Source: Fasciolopsis buskii
Taxonomy: Eukaryota > Platyhelminthes > Trematoda > Plagiorchiida > Fasciolidae
Length of the DNA stretch: 64,000 nucleotides
NCBI GenBank assembly: GCA_008360955.1
Contig: LUCM01006136.1
Span: 41,416 to 105,415, forward strand
Direction: 5' to 3'
Every line of letters begins with the position of its first letter. Positions within the stretch are counted from its first letter, which is position 1. The notes under the pieces were generated by a model. It was not told the origin of the DNA and searched no databases. It worked only from the letters and a program-made list of their open reading frames with translations. Shown here piece after piece: positions 28,001 through 40,300 of this stretch. Made by a program: the position numbers and the translations under genes.

Positions 28001-31000
28001 CACGTTTATTCGTGCAAAAGGAAACTTGGGACAAACCGGAGGTCTATCATCAACTGTCTTTGTCACATTCGGCCTTAAGTTGGTTCTCATTAGTTGCTAG
28101 CATCTACCATCAATCAGACCTACCACATTCTCCTGTTTATGCCCACAAACTATCACTTATCGTTGTGAATGCTTAATGATCACACTGAGCAACGGCAGGA
28201 AATGGACAGTAATTAAGAGATTGATGTGTCCAGTCTTCACCTCGAGAAACGCATAAACTGAGAAACCAGTCAACGGAGCTTGCAGTACGTGACAATCTAC
28301 TGCTTTCCTTTCGTGCGTGCAAATTTAGTGACATTTTTATACACAGATATGTCCCACTCGGTCTAGTGGAACATCATGTCCCAACCAGAAGTACCAAACA
28401 ATCAGACCCTAGTTTCTCAGCTATTCCTCCTTGTGATTTTCTCTCCCATCAATGTTCACGGCCGTGGTGTTCACAGGTGTTGGTGTCCGAAATTCTCCTG
28501 TCTGGACTAAGCTAATGCACGTCCCTAATGACACCTACGACGACTCAGTTGTTCGATGCACCGTTTGAAAGCTCTACTGACCAAGGATTCAAACATCAAA
28601 AAACGGTTTCTTAGGTAATTGAGAGTGCCTTCCACCAGCCGATTCGACTGATCACCTTTAGGATGTAACAAATACAAGCGCAGTTTTCGTTTCTCTGACG
28701 ACCTGACCCATGAGAGAACTCAAATTCTAGAACTAATTTCGATTAGTTATTGACAGCAGTAAATTCTAGAGCATCAGAAGAGGAATATGTCTAAGTTAAA
28801 TATAAATCACCTGGAAAGTCCCCATCTTCGCGTGATTACGTCCCGTATATTCAAGCCTCAGTTGCTTTTCCTGATTATCGGAGGCAATAAGAACACGGGA
28901 GGACAATAAAACTTACTGAGACATGTCAGCAAACAGATTGTTATTCGACGAACGGTTAGTTTAGCCGTCGGTCGTATTCAGTGCGTTACATAAGTATTGT
29001 GAAACACGAGTCCGACTGACTGCCTACGAGCGAAGGGTTTTGCTGATATCTTGTTTACTGAGCACATCGGGTAGAACAGAAACCCTTCCGGTCCACAATA
29101 TGGGCTTTTAACTCACCGGATGCGTTGTGTTGGGAGTTCCTTGGAAACAACCGTTTGTCTATCAGACTTTAATTGTCACCGGTAGTAGTAAACAACGCAT
29201 TCCATAGGTTCGTCACGACCACAAAAGAGAGACTGGAACGAAAGTGTTAGTTAAGCATAGTGAACATGGTTCACGTTTGCCTAGTGCCGAATAAACGCAC
29301 CTAAACTGAAACAAGCCTATGCTCTTTGTCCACACTAACCGTCGAGCCATCTCTTTTAGTCAATAACGTTTATTGTTACTGTGACTATTTTGAGGATATG
29401 ATCATCGACTAAAGCGTAGATTTTCCGTATCTTTGGGACAATCTAAAAGCACAGTTAGAAACCCTAGGCTGGTAACTTGCACGCCACGAAACTGGCATCA
29501 GGCAAAGATTTCATACTAGTAATCATCAGTTTCAGTTGCCGGTTTCCTACTCATCTCAAACAAATTGGAATTTTGTTGTTTGCCTAAAGAAACATAAGAG
29601 AATTGCAGACTCCCAGTCTAAATCGAAATGATTTCCGCCGTTCACTCGATTCATTTAGGCAGTTGGTCCACCTGAGCACAGCCATACGTCACCCTAAAAC
29701 CCTGTTCAGTTGTGCTAACTTTGAACCGCAGAGAGGGAAGTACTTTCTAGTTGATCCATCGCTTTTGTGTGCATTAAAAACAACTAGGATACACTTTCAC
29801 AAACTGTTTTTTTTTCTATTTTCCACCGCTTCTTCTGGAAACCATTTCCTCGTTTCCATCCACTGGTTTTTACGGTAGCACAAAATTCAGGCATTGTCAT
29901 GCAATTTGCCTTTGGTTTATTTTGCGAAGCAGTATATAATGTCTGTGTTCAAACTCGCATATGGAATTCCGCCAGGTGCAATAACGAACGGGTAAGAATT
30001 AGCAACAGGCACCGGCCCGATTTCGTTTCAAGCTACGCAACTGAAGACAATAAGAAGAACACAGCAGCTGGGCAACACGTTCCACCTTTATTTACAACTT
30101 ATGAGTTCATGCACAAAATAGGATATATACTGATTTGTGGAATATATTCCATCCAGTTGCCATTGGATAATGCTGGGACATCAAGACCCCTTGTCTCCAC
30201 CGTTCCGATTGCCTAATTGTCCAAGCAGGCTCGCATGGAGCTGTATGAACATGAATTCATCACAAAAGCTTACTCTGGACAGCATGGCTTATCCGAATAA
30301 ACGTCACGGTTATCAACATCCTCATGGAGTTCATTCTATCATCTTTTGAACAGCTGGCCCAGATAGCCAATTTATATTTCTTATTATCTCGCAGGATATG
30401 AACTCACGTAAAATGTGTTTAGCTATCCGTTAGTCAGTGTTATAGTTTGCCTAGACACGTATAATTGCACAGAAATGTCGAACACATGTTTGAAGTGTTC
30501 TTCCTCATTTGGATACAATAATGATTTACAAACAGCACAAAACAGCAACAGCGCTGGCATTTCTGAATTTGTAAATTTGTTGACCTATCAGAATTTCATT
30601 CGAATCTAACTAATTTGCATTGGCTGTTTTCCATCTATCACGGAGTTCACAATCCCTCTGTTCCTTACCCGATTTAACTTTGCTGCGACTGCAAACAAAG
30701 AAAGTTGTCAACGAAGTTGAATTGATGAGTGACACTAGGACTGCCATTCGTCGAGGATTCTGGCTTTGCGATTCCGGAGATTGTCATCGGAACTTAGCCT
30801 CTTGAATTTCCAAAATATTGCTGTGATATAATGTGGCATGACAACTCGTATAATGTATGCAACGTGTAATTCGTCCATTAGGACAGCCGCTTGAGGAGGC
30901 AAAGTAAACGGATTCTAAAATTTCTGGCCCTGATGCGCAACGTATGGTATTGGTAGCAATTATCCCACTGAAATTCTTTCCGTATGTTTTTGAATTTGGA

Positions 31001-34000
31001 TAGAAGTCACCATAAATTTACGCCTATAAGCGTAGCATATAATGCTTTCAGCAACCGGACTATCTACTAAGAGCTTTTTGTGATACTTGAGATTTCTAGA
31101 TATTTGTGCTCGATTCTACTGTACCCTTCGTGACTGTATCTGAGGTCTATGTTTTTAATGATATTACGTTAGTTTAAGGCAAAAGTCATTATAATGCAAA
31201 CGCCAAATCCCGGAGGTCATGGACTTGTAAAATTTTTCACTTATGCATTTGATGAAAACTTCAAATGCCTATGCGTTTTATCTTTCTGTCTTCTTCCTTC
31301 GTGTTTGACGGGAAAAAACACGAGCAGTTCTCAAACTGACCGCCACACAACCGTTGCATCGGATACGAGAGGACTGTTTACGCAATATGATGGAGGCAAT
31401 GTGCTATTACAACTTCCCTGTCTGCTTACCTTTTGCCCTGTCCGGTGTAAGCCCAGAAAACAGTGTGACGAATTCGGAGATTGAATATCGGGCTCATTAC
31501 TTATGCCGACAGGATTGCTATATGATCAAACAGAATGAGTGCAGTGCGACTTACAAATATTTGGAAAGAACAATGCTACAAGAATGTGAGTATCTTCCAA
31601 AACAATGAGTAACTGAGCTCATTTTACCTTCTTGTCTATCCTCCTTCTGTTTGATTTGCTATATTTGATACATGTACTAATTATCTGGAAAATGCTGTTA
31701 TCTTTCGGAGGCTGGATACGGACAGAAGACAAAAGTTTCGGCACATCATTTTACACTATAAATTTTCCGAATGTGAGCCAAAAATCCGGAAAGTTAGTTA
31801 TGATACTTCCAAAGCACTCACACGAGCAATAATTTAGTTTCCGGATCATGTCAAAATCGTTTTGAAATAACATCCGACTGCATTAATCAGCTGTAGTTCC
31901 AATAGGTCTGAAATATGACGCAGCCCATTGGTGCACTTGTGACTTAGTTCCGCAAGGTCCAGAATATTTGACATAATTCAGAAATAAATTCAAGTTTGAC
32001 GGACATCAGTTTCTATTTCTATGGTAAGAGTTCGTATCCGTCATTGTGTCGCATTTTCCCAAACCACAAATTTTGGGATTCTTATTTCATTCATACAGCT
32101 AGTATTTTCGGTTCTGATAAGTCATACGCTCATGGATGATAAGGTCATTTGCAATCAAATAAAGTCGATATTCTAACAGCTTTCGCCGACTTTAAAATCC
32201 TTTCCCCTTGAAGGACCTGATTTTGCTGCCTTAGGTGAATCGTAGGACACCCATTTTTGTTGTGCATCAGAATGAGAAGGTAAGTGAATTCTAGGTTTGT
32301 CAGTCGAGATAACTTCAGCCGGTTGGCCTAATTTGATAACCCTCCACAGATTAAGCGGTAAGAGATGCATCTAATCTTGAATAGTACTAATGAAACATTG
32401 TCGAGTATGGATTCCTCGACACAGTCAAATATACCATGCAATTTGCTTGTCGCATTGCAAAACGTTAACCAAGTAACGAATTCTACACAAAATGTCGTCA
32501 CTGTAGGGCGAAGACTTCATGTTCAGTTCACTACTATGCTGCTAGCTTGTTCAAGTACTTCTCCTCACTAGTCCTAGATCCCTTTGTTTGACTAAGAAAA
32601 AACATCCTTTCATCGACTGATGGATTCTGCAATGAAGATTTTCCGCTCACTATCTACAGGACAGTACTTTATAGGGAATGATTTAAGTGAAATCGACACA
32701 TCAGACGTTTATCGCTAATACATACTGAGCGCGGATTCTTGTTGTGCTTATTGTCATTCCCGGTTTTCCGAGCGTCTCATCTCTCTCATTAGTTTTCACT
32801 TGTCCTTTCCTGAACTAAGCTTATCGTCCTATCTTGTGACAAACATTAGTGACCGTAAGTTGTAGGTTCGAGTCGGGCATGTCCTCAGTATTTTTCTCCC
32901 AGCCGTGGATTATTTTTGGGACAGGTAAATTGTCTGGATTCTTGTCCCCAATGCACGAACTACATAACTAAAATCAAGCGTGACATGAACAATCGTCTAT
33001 TGCGAAGAATCTCAGCGAATCATTCTTTGGGTGACAGTGATGCAGTGGTCAGACACAACGAGATTGTCATTCACAGGAATGTCTATTTCACTAAGAGTTC
33101 CGTGAATGAAAAGATAATAGTTAAAGAAGTCTCTGCAACGGATTGAAATCCTTTGGATGTTGGTAGCTTTTGGGGATGGGGTGGGGCAAACACTGGCCAT
33201 GAAAACAAAGCACTTCTTTTCTATCGAAATCATCTCAACGAGCTTGAAAATGCTCCGTTATTCGTCAGTTTATTTACGAAGCTAATGGGGCGTTCCTTAC
33301 TATTGTTAGCTTTTTGTCGCGACAGTTATTATCCAACGACCTTGACAGTATGTAAAGCGAGATGAAAGAATGCAAACCAGAGCAACATTTGGTGACTCAT
33401 AGCAGTGCTCTTATCACGTGCGAGAATCATATTTCCAACCAATGATCCACTTATTCGTTCGCCCGCGTGTATTTGCTGCGATATATACATATATATATAT
33501 ATATATGTATAATCTGTTTATTTGTTTACTCAGTCCACTAAGAATGGAGTTCTACAATACGGTGGTTGCGATGCAGTTGGTCATTTTGCTTAAGCTTGGC
33601 CGAATTGCTAAAGCTGGGGCAAAATCGACCACTAATAATATCAGCACTAATAACCATAGTAGTCCCGTTACGTAAATTTTGGGTTACCTTCTCGGAGTAG
33701 GCTACAATAGCTATTCTGGAGAAATCTATTTATCTTTGAATAAGTGCAATTAATTTAGTCCCACCAGAATGAGATTCTAAACTCGGTGCGAATCCATTAT
33801 TCATTTTCATCGAGGTGAAAAATCACCCATATCCGGATGCACAAAGTACCGTTTGCTCTGACTTCACTTGAAAAGCAGAACAATATGATTGACCTGTTCC
33901 GTCTGATTGAAATACCCACTAGTAAGCACTGATGCTATTTCTACTACCGCTACTACTACTACCAGTAGTAGGAGTAGTAGTAATCGATCGACAATGAACC

Positions 34001-34244
34001 GGATAAAGGTGTTCTTTTGTGGATTGTGCCATATTCATAGCCGACCATTGTCTTTCAGTAAAAAAAATCATGAAGTTTGAAACTGTCTGTGTTTCTACGG
34101 TTAATTAGGAAATCGCCTGAAATTTTGCCTATAGTATTCGACTGATACAGGCAAAGTCATAAGGTTTGGAACACAACATTTTAGACAATTAACGATCAAC
34201 TGCTATGTAACACAAAGCTCCATGGACGACTGTCTTGTGCCAAG

Positions 34245-34303
<59 letters not shown>

Positions 34304-37300
34304 AACTCACCGACAGAATTCCTAAATGAGTGGACCTCCTTGAATATATTTTGTGTAAATTCATAACCACATGAAATCATTCATCATGCAATATGATCAC
34401 TGCTCTTAACACCAATAAGCAGTGACAGCACGGTGCAGTTGCTTTGTCCATGGTTTGTAATCATCAGCATTGTCTATCCGCCGCTTCTTGACAAGTGAAA
34501 ACAACTGTATAATAATGAGTTATGGCATCACGTGGCGACTAATTCCTTTCGACACTTTATGTGTTACTAAAGGTGATATTAGTTTCTAACGCAACGGACA
34601 GTGAGAAAAACTTTTTGGACTTTGGTAGGAAAAACATCTTGATAAGAAGGCCGAGAATTCCGAATTATCTCTCTTAAACTCTGCCTGACCGTACAGATAT
34701 CGGACTGCAACCTGCCAAATTTGATAAACACCTTCTTATGGCATTTTAATCCTTGGTGCAGAATTATGTAACAGCTGTTCTCATTTGGTATCCACTGATT
34801 GTCCATAGATTATCTCGTGCTTTCAAACTGGTCTGCTGGGTATTCTCGTGACAAAATCGCGTTTCCCTCGTGGCAGCCATTATCAAAATTAACGCCCAAA
34901 ACCTGTCGACCATGGCCATCCAGAATAGCGGTTTATTAAAATAAATGTTATGTCTACTGGTCTGGGAAGAATTTGAGCGTGCAGACCGGACAACGACTTT
35001 TGGGGTATCATCGCCAGCCTAAGTATGCAATGGGTAGGGTGTGACCGCCAGACGTCCTTATGTTGCTATGTTCGAGGATTGCACTTGACCGCAAGGTCAC
35101 TAAATTTCCACCCCTATTCTACCATCCAGTCTGCTTTGGTGGCATCAGCGCAAAGCCTGCTGAATTGGGCGACTGCTGGATATGGTTCTTATCAAAACGA
35201 ATGACAACGGCAGCAGTGGTGTTAATGGTCATGAGGATGATGTTGCTGATGGGATGATGGCGAGAAAAAAAGTCATGGCGACCAAACGTCCGTCAAAAAT
35301 GTGTAGTCTGCTCATATCCCGATGACGGGCCTAAATGAACTTCCAGAAGTCCTGCTGCAGAAATGCTGAGATTAATATCAAACAGAGAACAATTAAAGCA
35401 GTGCTGAATACCGGGTGACATTGAAAGAACATTATTTAACTTATGTCTTCACTATGAGGTGACCGAAATTCAATATTGCGCAGGACTAGTGACGTTATTC
35501 GATTGATTGTAGCTACTATCAATCCATTTGTACATGCATAAAGTGGACAACTTAATATGCTGTCCATATGTAGGTGATAAAACTCGAAACATTAGTGTCA
35601 TGTGCATGATAGTGACGGTGAATGCAAACGGATGGACCAATGGCGGGGGAAAAGGTCAAGGGAGCCTGCCAGTTGGCCTGTGATCCGACGGTTCAGAGGC
35701 TGCACAAGCGTCTTGTTTTGCACTTCATCATTTCGGTATTAGGTTCCGCAGTAGATGGCAAGATTTGTTTTTAATCAGTACACTTGCCGAGTTTGAAGCT
35801 GGATCCGCTAGTTTTACCCCATTTCGACTACTTCCATTGTGCGTCAAACAATCGGGCTACAAAGACGGAAAGTTGGAAACTGTTTACCCACAAGCAATCC
35901 ATCTCATCGAATTGGAAATAGACATTTGGGAAGTAGAAAGAACTCCCTAGATTTTCTGTCAGTCAATATTCGATTTATTTTTTTAGCACCAAAGAAAACC
36001 TGTGTGACATTTTCGAACTAGACGAACAACATAGACACGTATCGGTAAATACAATATGAAGACAAAACGGGATGGACAAAAATGACGAATCATCGATTTT
36101 TGTGCACTGACGCCATTGTTCAGACGGGAGTTGCAGCTTAAAATAAAAAGGGTCCTAAATACGCAGCATCAGAGGTTGCTAGGGTCTAATCCTGATCGTT
36201 CCTGTAGGAGTCAGGATGCATCCAGTAGACACACCCAGTCTCTTGTCTTTTCACAGCCAAATGACTGGTCATAAATTGTCAGAAAGCTTGCAGTGAAGAT
36301 ACTACGATCTATCCATATAGGGTCGCAGAATAGGGAACTAGATTTGTGCCATAGTTAGTGGGAACTTTTACTTTTCAAAACTCACCACCTTAATTGCAAA
36401 GCTAACATTGATGTATATCTGTATGCTGTCACATTGGCACCACATCGATTTACTAACAGTGAAGTTGATCACTGGTTTGTATTTTGGAAGTTTTCTGGGT
36501 TTCTTTAAACCTTAAAAGCTTATCCCGATTGAAGTTCAGATATCAAGGATTCCTATAAAACATGGGCTGTTTGTTAGTCGCATACTCCATTGACTTTCTT
36601 CATCAAAATGTATTCATTGGCTCGAAACCAGTTGTGATGCCGTTCTAGTCAACTTTGGTATCTGTATTTATTGTCCGATTGCCTGCCTAGAAGGATTTAT
36701 TCAAACGGAATTTGCACGTTTCCGATCCTTTTGACTGAGACAATAACTCCGTTCTTTCAACCTATGAATTGTCTCATGTTTTAGTGCCCAGTATGATTAT
36801 GAACTGTGCTCGACTTCCTCTCTATTCGGCCGAGCATCCCACCGCATGTCGTCGCATTGGTCAACCACTACCTGCATTGGTACAAGGTGAGCAATTTCCA
36901 TGGAATTGTTTTCTTCCCACAGAATGATGTCCAATTTGAGCTGAAGATGAAGTAATTGTGGATTGTGCATGTGGTCTCTAAAATTAGGAACTCGGAAACC
37001 GAAGGTTAAACTTTCAGCGTTCTGACAATAAGAAAATAATAGTGGGCGTTGAGAACTAAGGAGAAGAGTATCCGTCTGAGGAGGAATTTTTATCCAGAAT
37101 AAATAATAATAAGTTCCCAAAAACTGTCAAATTTTTCGCAAGGAATGAGAGTTGCCTGATACTCAAGGTCACATTACGGCAATAATGTATCATGTAAAAA
37201 GCCATACGGATTTGATTGTGCAAGTTTGACGCTTCGGCGTAAGCTTAATAAGTTTTGGTGCATGTTGGTTCCCCTGAATATGTGTATCCCAGTTTGACTA

Positions 37301-40300
37301 GGGAAAACCTTCGAAGATCACTGTCCCATTGTATGCCACAATAGCGCCCCCGTTGAAGTTCACTGAAATCTAAACCTATGCCTACTCATCCTGGTCTAGT
37401 GGCAGTACACATGACACCAAAACTGAATGAAGTTCACAAAGGTGTCTGATTTTGGGCTCTCCGCTAGCGCACCCATTTGTATGCATATCCAGATAACCAT
37501 GGTGAAACTAACATGATTCTTAATTCTTTGTGAGAAAGCCAGTGGTCTGTGCCTCATTAACGTGGATTTCCGCCTCTGGGATCAGAAATAGTATTGACTC
37601 TTCTTGGTATACTGCTTACCAGCTGGTCGACGAATGTTGATGACGTTTTGTCGGAATATTTTTTGGCTTTTGCGTAGTTGTTTGTAGGATTCCTACATGT
37701 TCTGAATAAGGCCCACACCCAGGGACCTAGTTGGTCAATCAGTAGATTTTAACCCGATAGTGTTCTTCTAACCTTCAGAGGTTATCAGAGGATATCGAGG
37801 AGCTTTAGAATTCTCACGTTATGAACTCCCCCATATCGCTGCTAATTGTCAGCAACTGTGTTCACTCAGTACACGTATTTTTTCCTCATTGTTTCCCGTT
37901 TGAATGAACATCTTGGGTTAAATTGCTCGATTATCCCATATCTTCTACTCATAATTTTTCACCGTTTTGTTGGATATCTTCAGATGAACCGTGATTATTT
38001 CGTTTATATTATTTCATTTCGCAGAATGGATTGTCATAGACAACACTTAATGGAAGTATGCAATCGAAAAAAATTGTCAGACTGAGGCATTCCGGAGAAG
38101 GCGAAAGGAGAGCTGATGTAGTACGTGCCACTGGATAAAAATTTGATTTCTCACAACATAGGTCTTGATGAATATTCAGGAAAGCACAGAGAAACCCTAA
38201 CCGGAGCATTGAAAAACTAGTTTCAGGTGTTAGGCTTAAAATCCAATCTCATGTGTGGCTAGTGCTTTGGGACTTGCGTTCTCACAGGTTGATCCATCTA
38301 CGTGTGACGTAAATAGCAGGTTGCCTAAATTCTACGGCATATGAGGTAAGAGTTAGATCAAAGAGCACATACCTGGATCTGCATACATCGATGAAGACAA
38401 TGACGCAATATGTTCACCGGGCTCTCTTGGAATTGCATTTTTGCGATCAGTAATATCCAGTACATTGCAGAATTCCTTTTGTTTCATTTCAGCTGTAAAT
38501 CTAAACTATTCAGAAATAAGAAATTTCAAGTAGGCTTTATTTGTTGTTTATTTTCACACTCTGTTTACTAGCATTAGGCGAGACGGTGGTTCCTCTCACT
38601 GGCTTCCCCATTAGAAGCATCCGCTGCTCAAAGTTACCTAATGGTTGCTCAAGATATTCAGTAATCAGCAACGTCAGGTTGACCATTTGGACCTACTCTT
38701 CATAACGACACAATTTTATCTGTAGTATCGATGGAACAGGCCCAAGTGAAGCTCAAATCGGTCAACACATTCAGCCCACAGAATGTGGTGAGCTTTTTGT
38801 AGGCCTCATTGATTCTTGGTCAAAAAGATGCAACCTATTTAAATTCTGGATTTATATAGCAGGAAACAGCCTGAACTACCAACAACACTAACTCAACTGA
38901 GTTGTTTTTCACTCGAACTTCGAGTGGCTACCAGATCCTCGTTTACTATTAGACACTGATAAATAAACTGCATTATTCACTTAAATTCAGTCATGCCGCG
39001 GTACCTCACGGATGTTTAGGTTTACTACGTGGTACAAGATGTGACAGTGATAGGAGCTTGAATGACTTCCACCTATGAAGGATTGATATTTGCCTGGCGA
39101 ACAAGAGGTTTGTTTTTATCTCATTGGCCTTTTGTTTGTTCATCTTATACTTTAGCAGATACAGTGCCGATCACAGGAGGCCCAGATAATCACATAGCCG
39201 TATCCGATCGTGCTTACTGGAATAGACTTTTGGACGAAAATGTGGTTAAATCTGCCAGTCACATGGATCCAGACGAAAGCAGTGGATTCAAACAAAAATC
39301 AGGCTCCAGTAGTACAGCTGATATGTCCGGTGCATTAGCCAGTGGACCAGATTTGGTACCTTTGTTTGTCTCCGTGGGAGTAATGTTTGTTGTGGGTTTT
39401 ATGCTCTTAGCAATCTGCTTCCTCTGTCGTCGTAACTGGGATCGATCTCCCCGTCTGCAAACGGATGGTTCCAGTCTTCTCAGTCGCGCCCGTGGCCCCG
39501 GGTCTGGATTTGGGCGATTCAACGGGGGTGGTCCGTGCGGAGGCGGCCGAAACGGAAATGGAAGTGGATCAGTGGGGGTCCGAGGTCAGGGAGTCGGAGT
39601 GGCAGTAGATAGTGATACAAACAAAAAGCGTCGGGTACCCGGTATGGGCTCTGGGATTAAAGGAACGAAGAATGGCCGCTTACTAAGCAATGCAGATGAT
39701 GGATACATCGTAGCATACACACCTGGGAGTAATCAGGTATTTAGTCATTCCGATTCGTCGAACAATCTAAACGGAGCCAGTACGAACAACGGTCCACAAA
39801 GCATATCATCTGGCCACAACAGTCAGGTAGCTGATCCAAATTCACTTCATCTGAAAACGGGCTCTATGCCTACATATCATCAATATCAGCCGACCAATTA
39901 CGGTTCAGGCTCTGTTGGAACTGGACCATCAACAGTCGGCGTTTCTCTGCCTCTACCACCACCTAATGCACCAGCTCCACCTCCACCGAATCTACTGTCG
40001 ATGGGACCAATGCCCCAAGGAGCAGGAATGACTGCTCTTCCGCATACCACAGTGGGATCTAGCCAAGACAATTGTATGGTCAACACCTCGGTGCAAATGG
40101 TTACAGCTCATGGGCAGGCGGGAGCGGAATTTCACGTGGAAATGGGTATGCCTTATGAGGCCAATGTAGTCAACGCCGACAGCCCAACTGCATATACCAC
40201 GTTGCGAAATTCGAGTCCGAATGGATACCTCGCAAACGCACCGCAGATCCCCTATTCGGTGACCGATGACCTTCCAACTCGGGCCACGGAATATCCGATT

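Larger units (their letters stand above)
25168..31327 (+). other. ROR intron (6.2 kb) inside the Frizzled-like domain
   Basis: GTGAGT..GAGCAG intron. It contains two decayed coding-like stretches (25.9-26.4 kb minus; 27.0-27.6 kb plus) and a Ty3/gypsy-type remnant (28.6-29.1 kb minus), so it is a nest of insertions. No ROR exon was recognised inside. Confidence 0.8.
31586..36784 (+). other. ROR intron (5.2 kb) inside the Frizzled-like domain
   Basis: GTGAGT..TTTTAG intron with AT microsatellites, a SINE fragment at 34.4 kb, a hairpin of CTA/TAG triplets at 33.94 kb and a possible tRNA-related fragment at 32.86 kb. No exon recognised. Confidence 0.85.

Noticed and set aside
29603..30216. Consecutive plus-strand open frames of 91 and 105 codons.
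   Set aside because: Composition is low in conserved-looking motifs, with no family match and no fit to ROR exon phases.
37190..37295. Possible kringle C-terminal text (FWC followed eight residues later by CIPV).
   Set aside because: The surrounding frame lacks YCRNP and the other kringle cysteines, runs into a stop at once and has no splice sites at suitable places. Taken as chance.
38020..38090. Possible small exon after a good acceptor (TTTCATTTCGCAG) reading MDCHRQHLMEVCNRK.
   Set aside because: No donor before the stop in a usable phase, and no resemblance to ROR or kringle sequence.
39062..39155. ATG-led in-frame extension upstream of the transmembrane exon.
   Set aside because: Open only by chance. 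The TTTAG acceptor at 39151-39155 and the phase fit show that the exon starts at 39156 or 39159.
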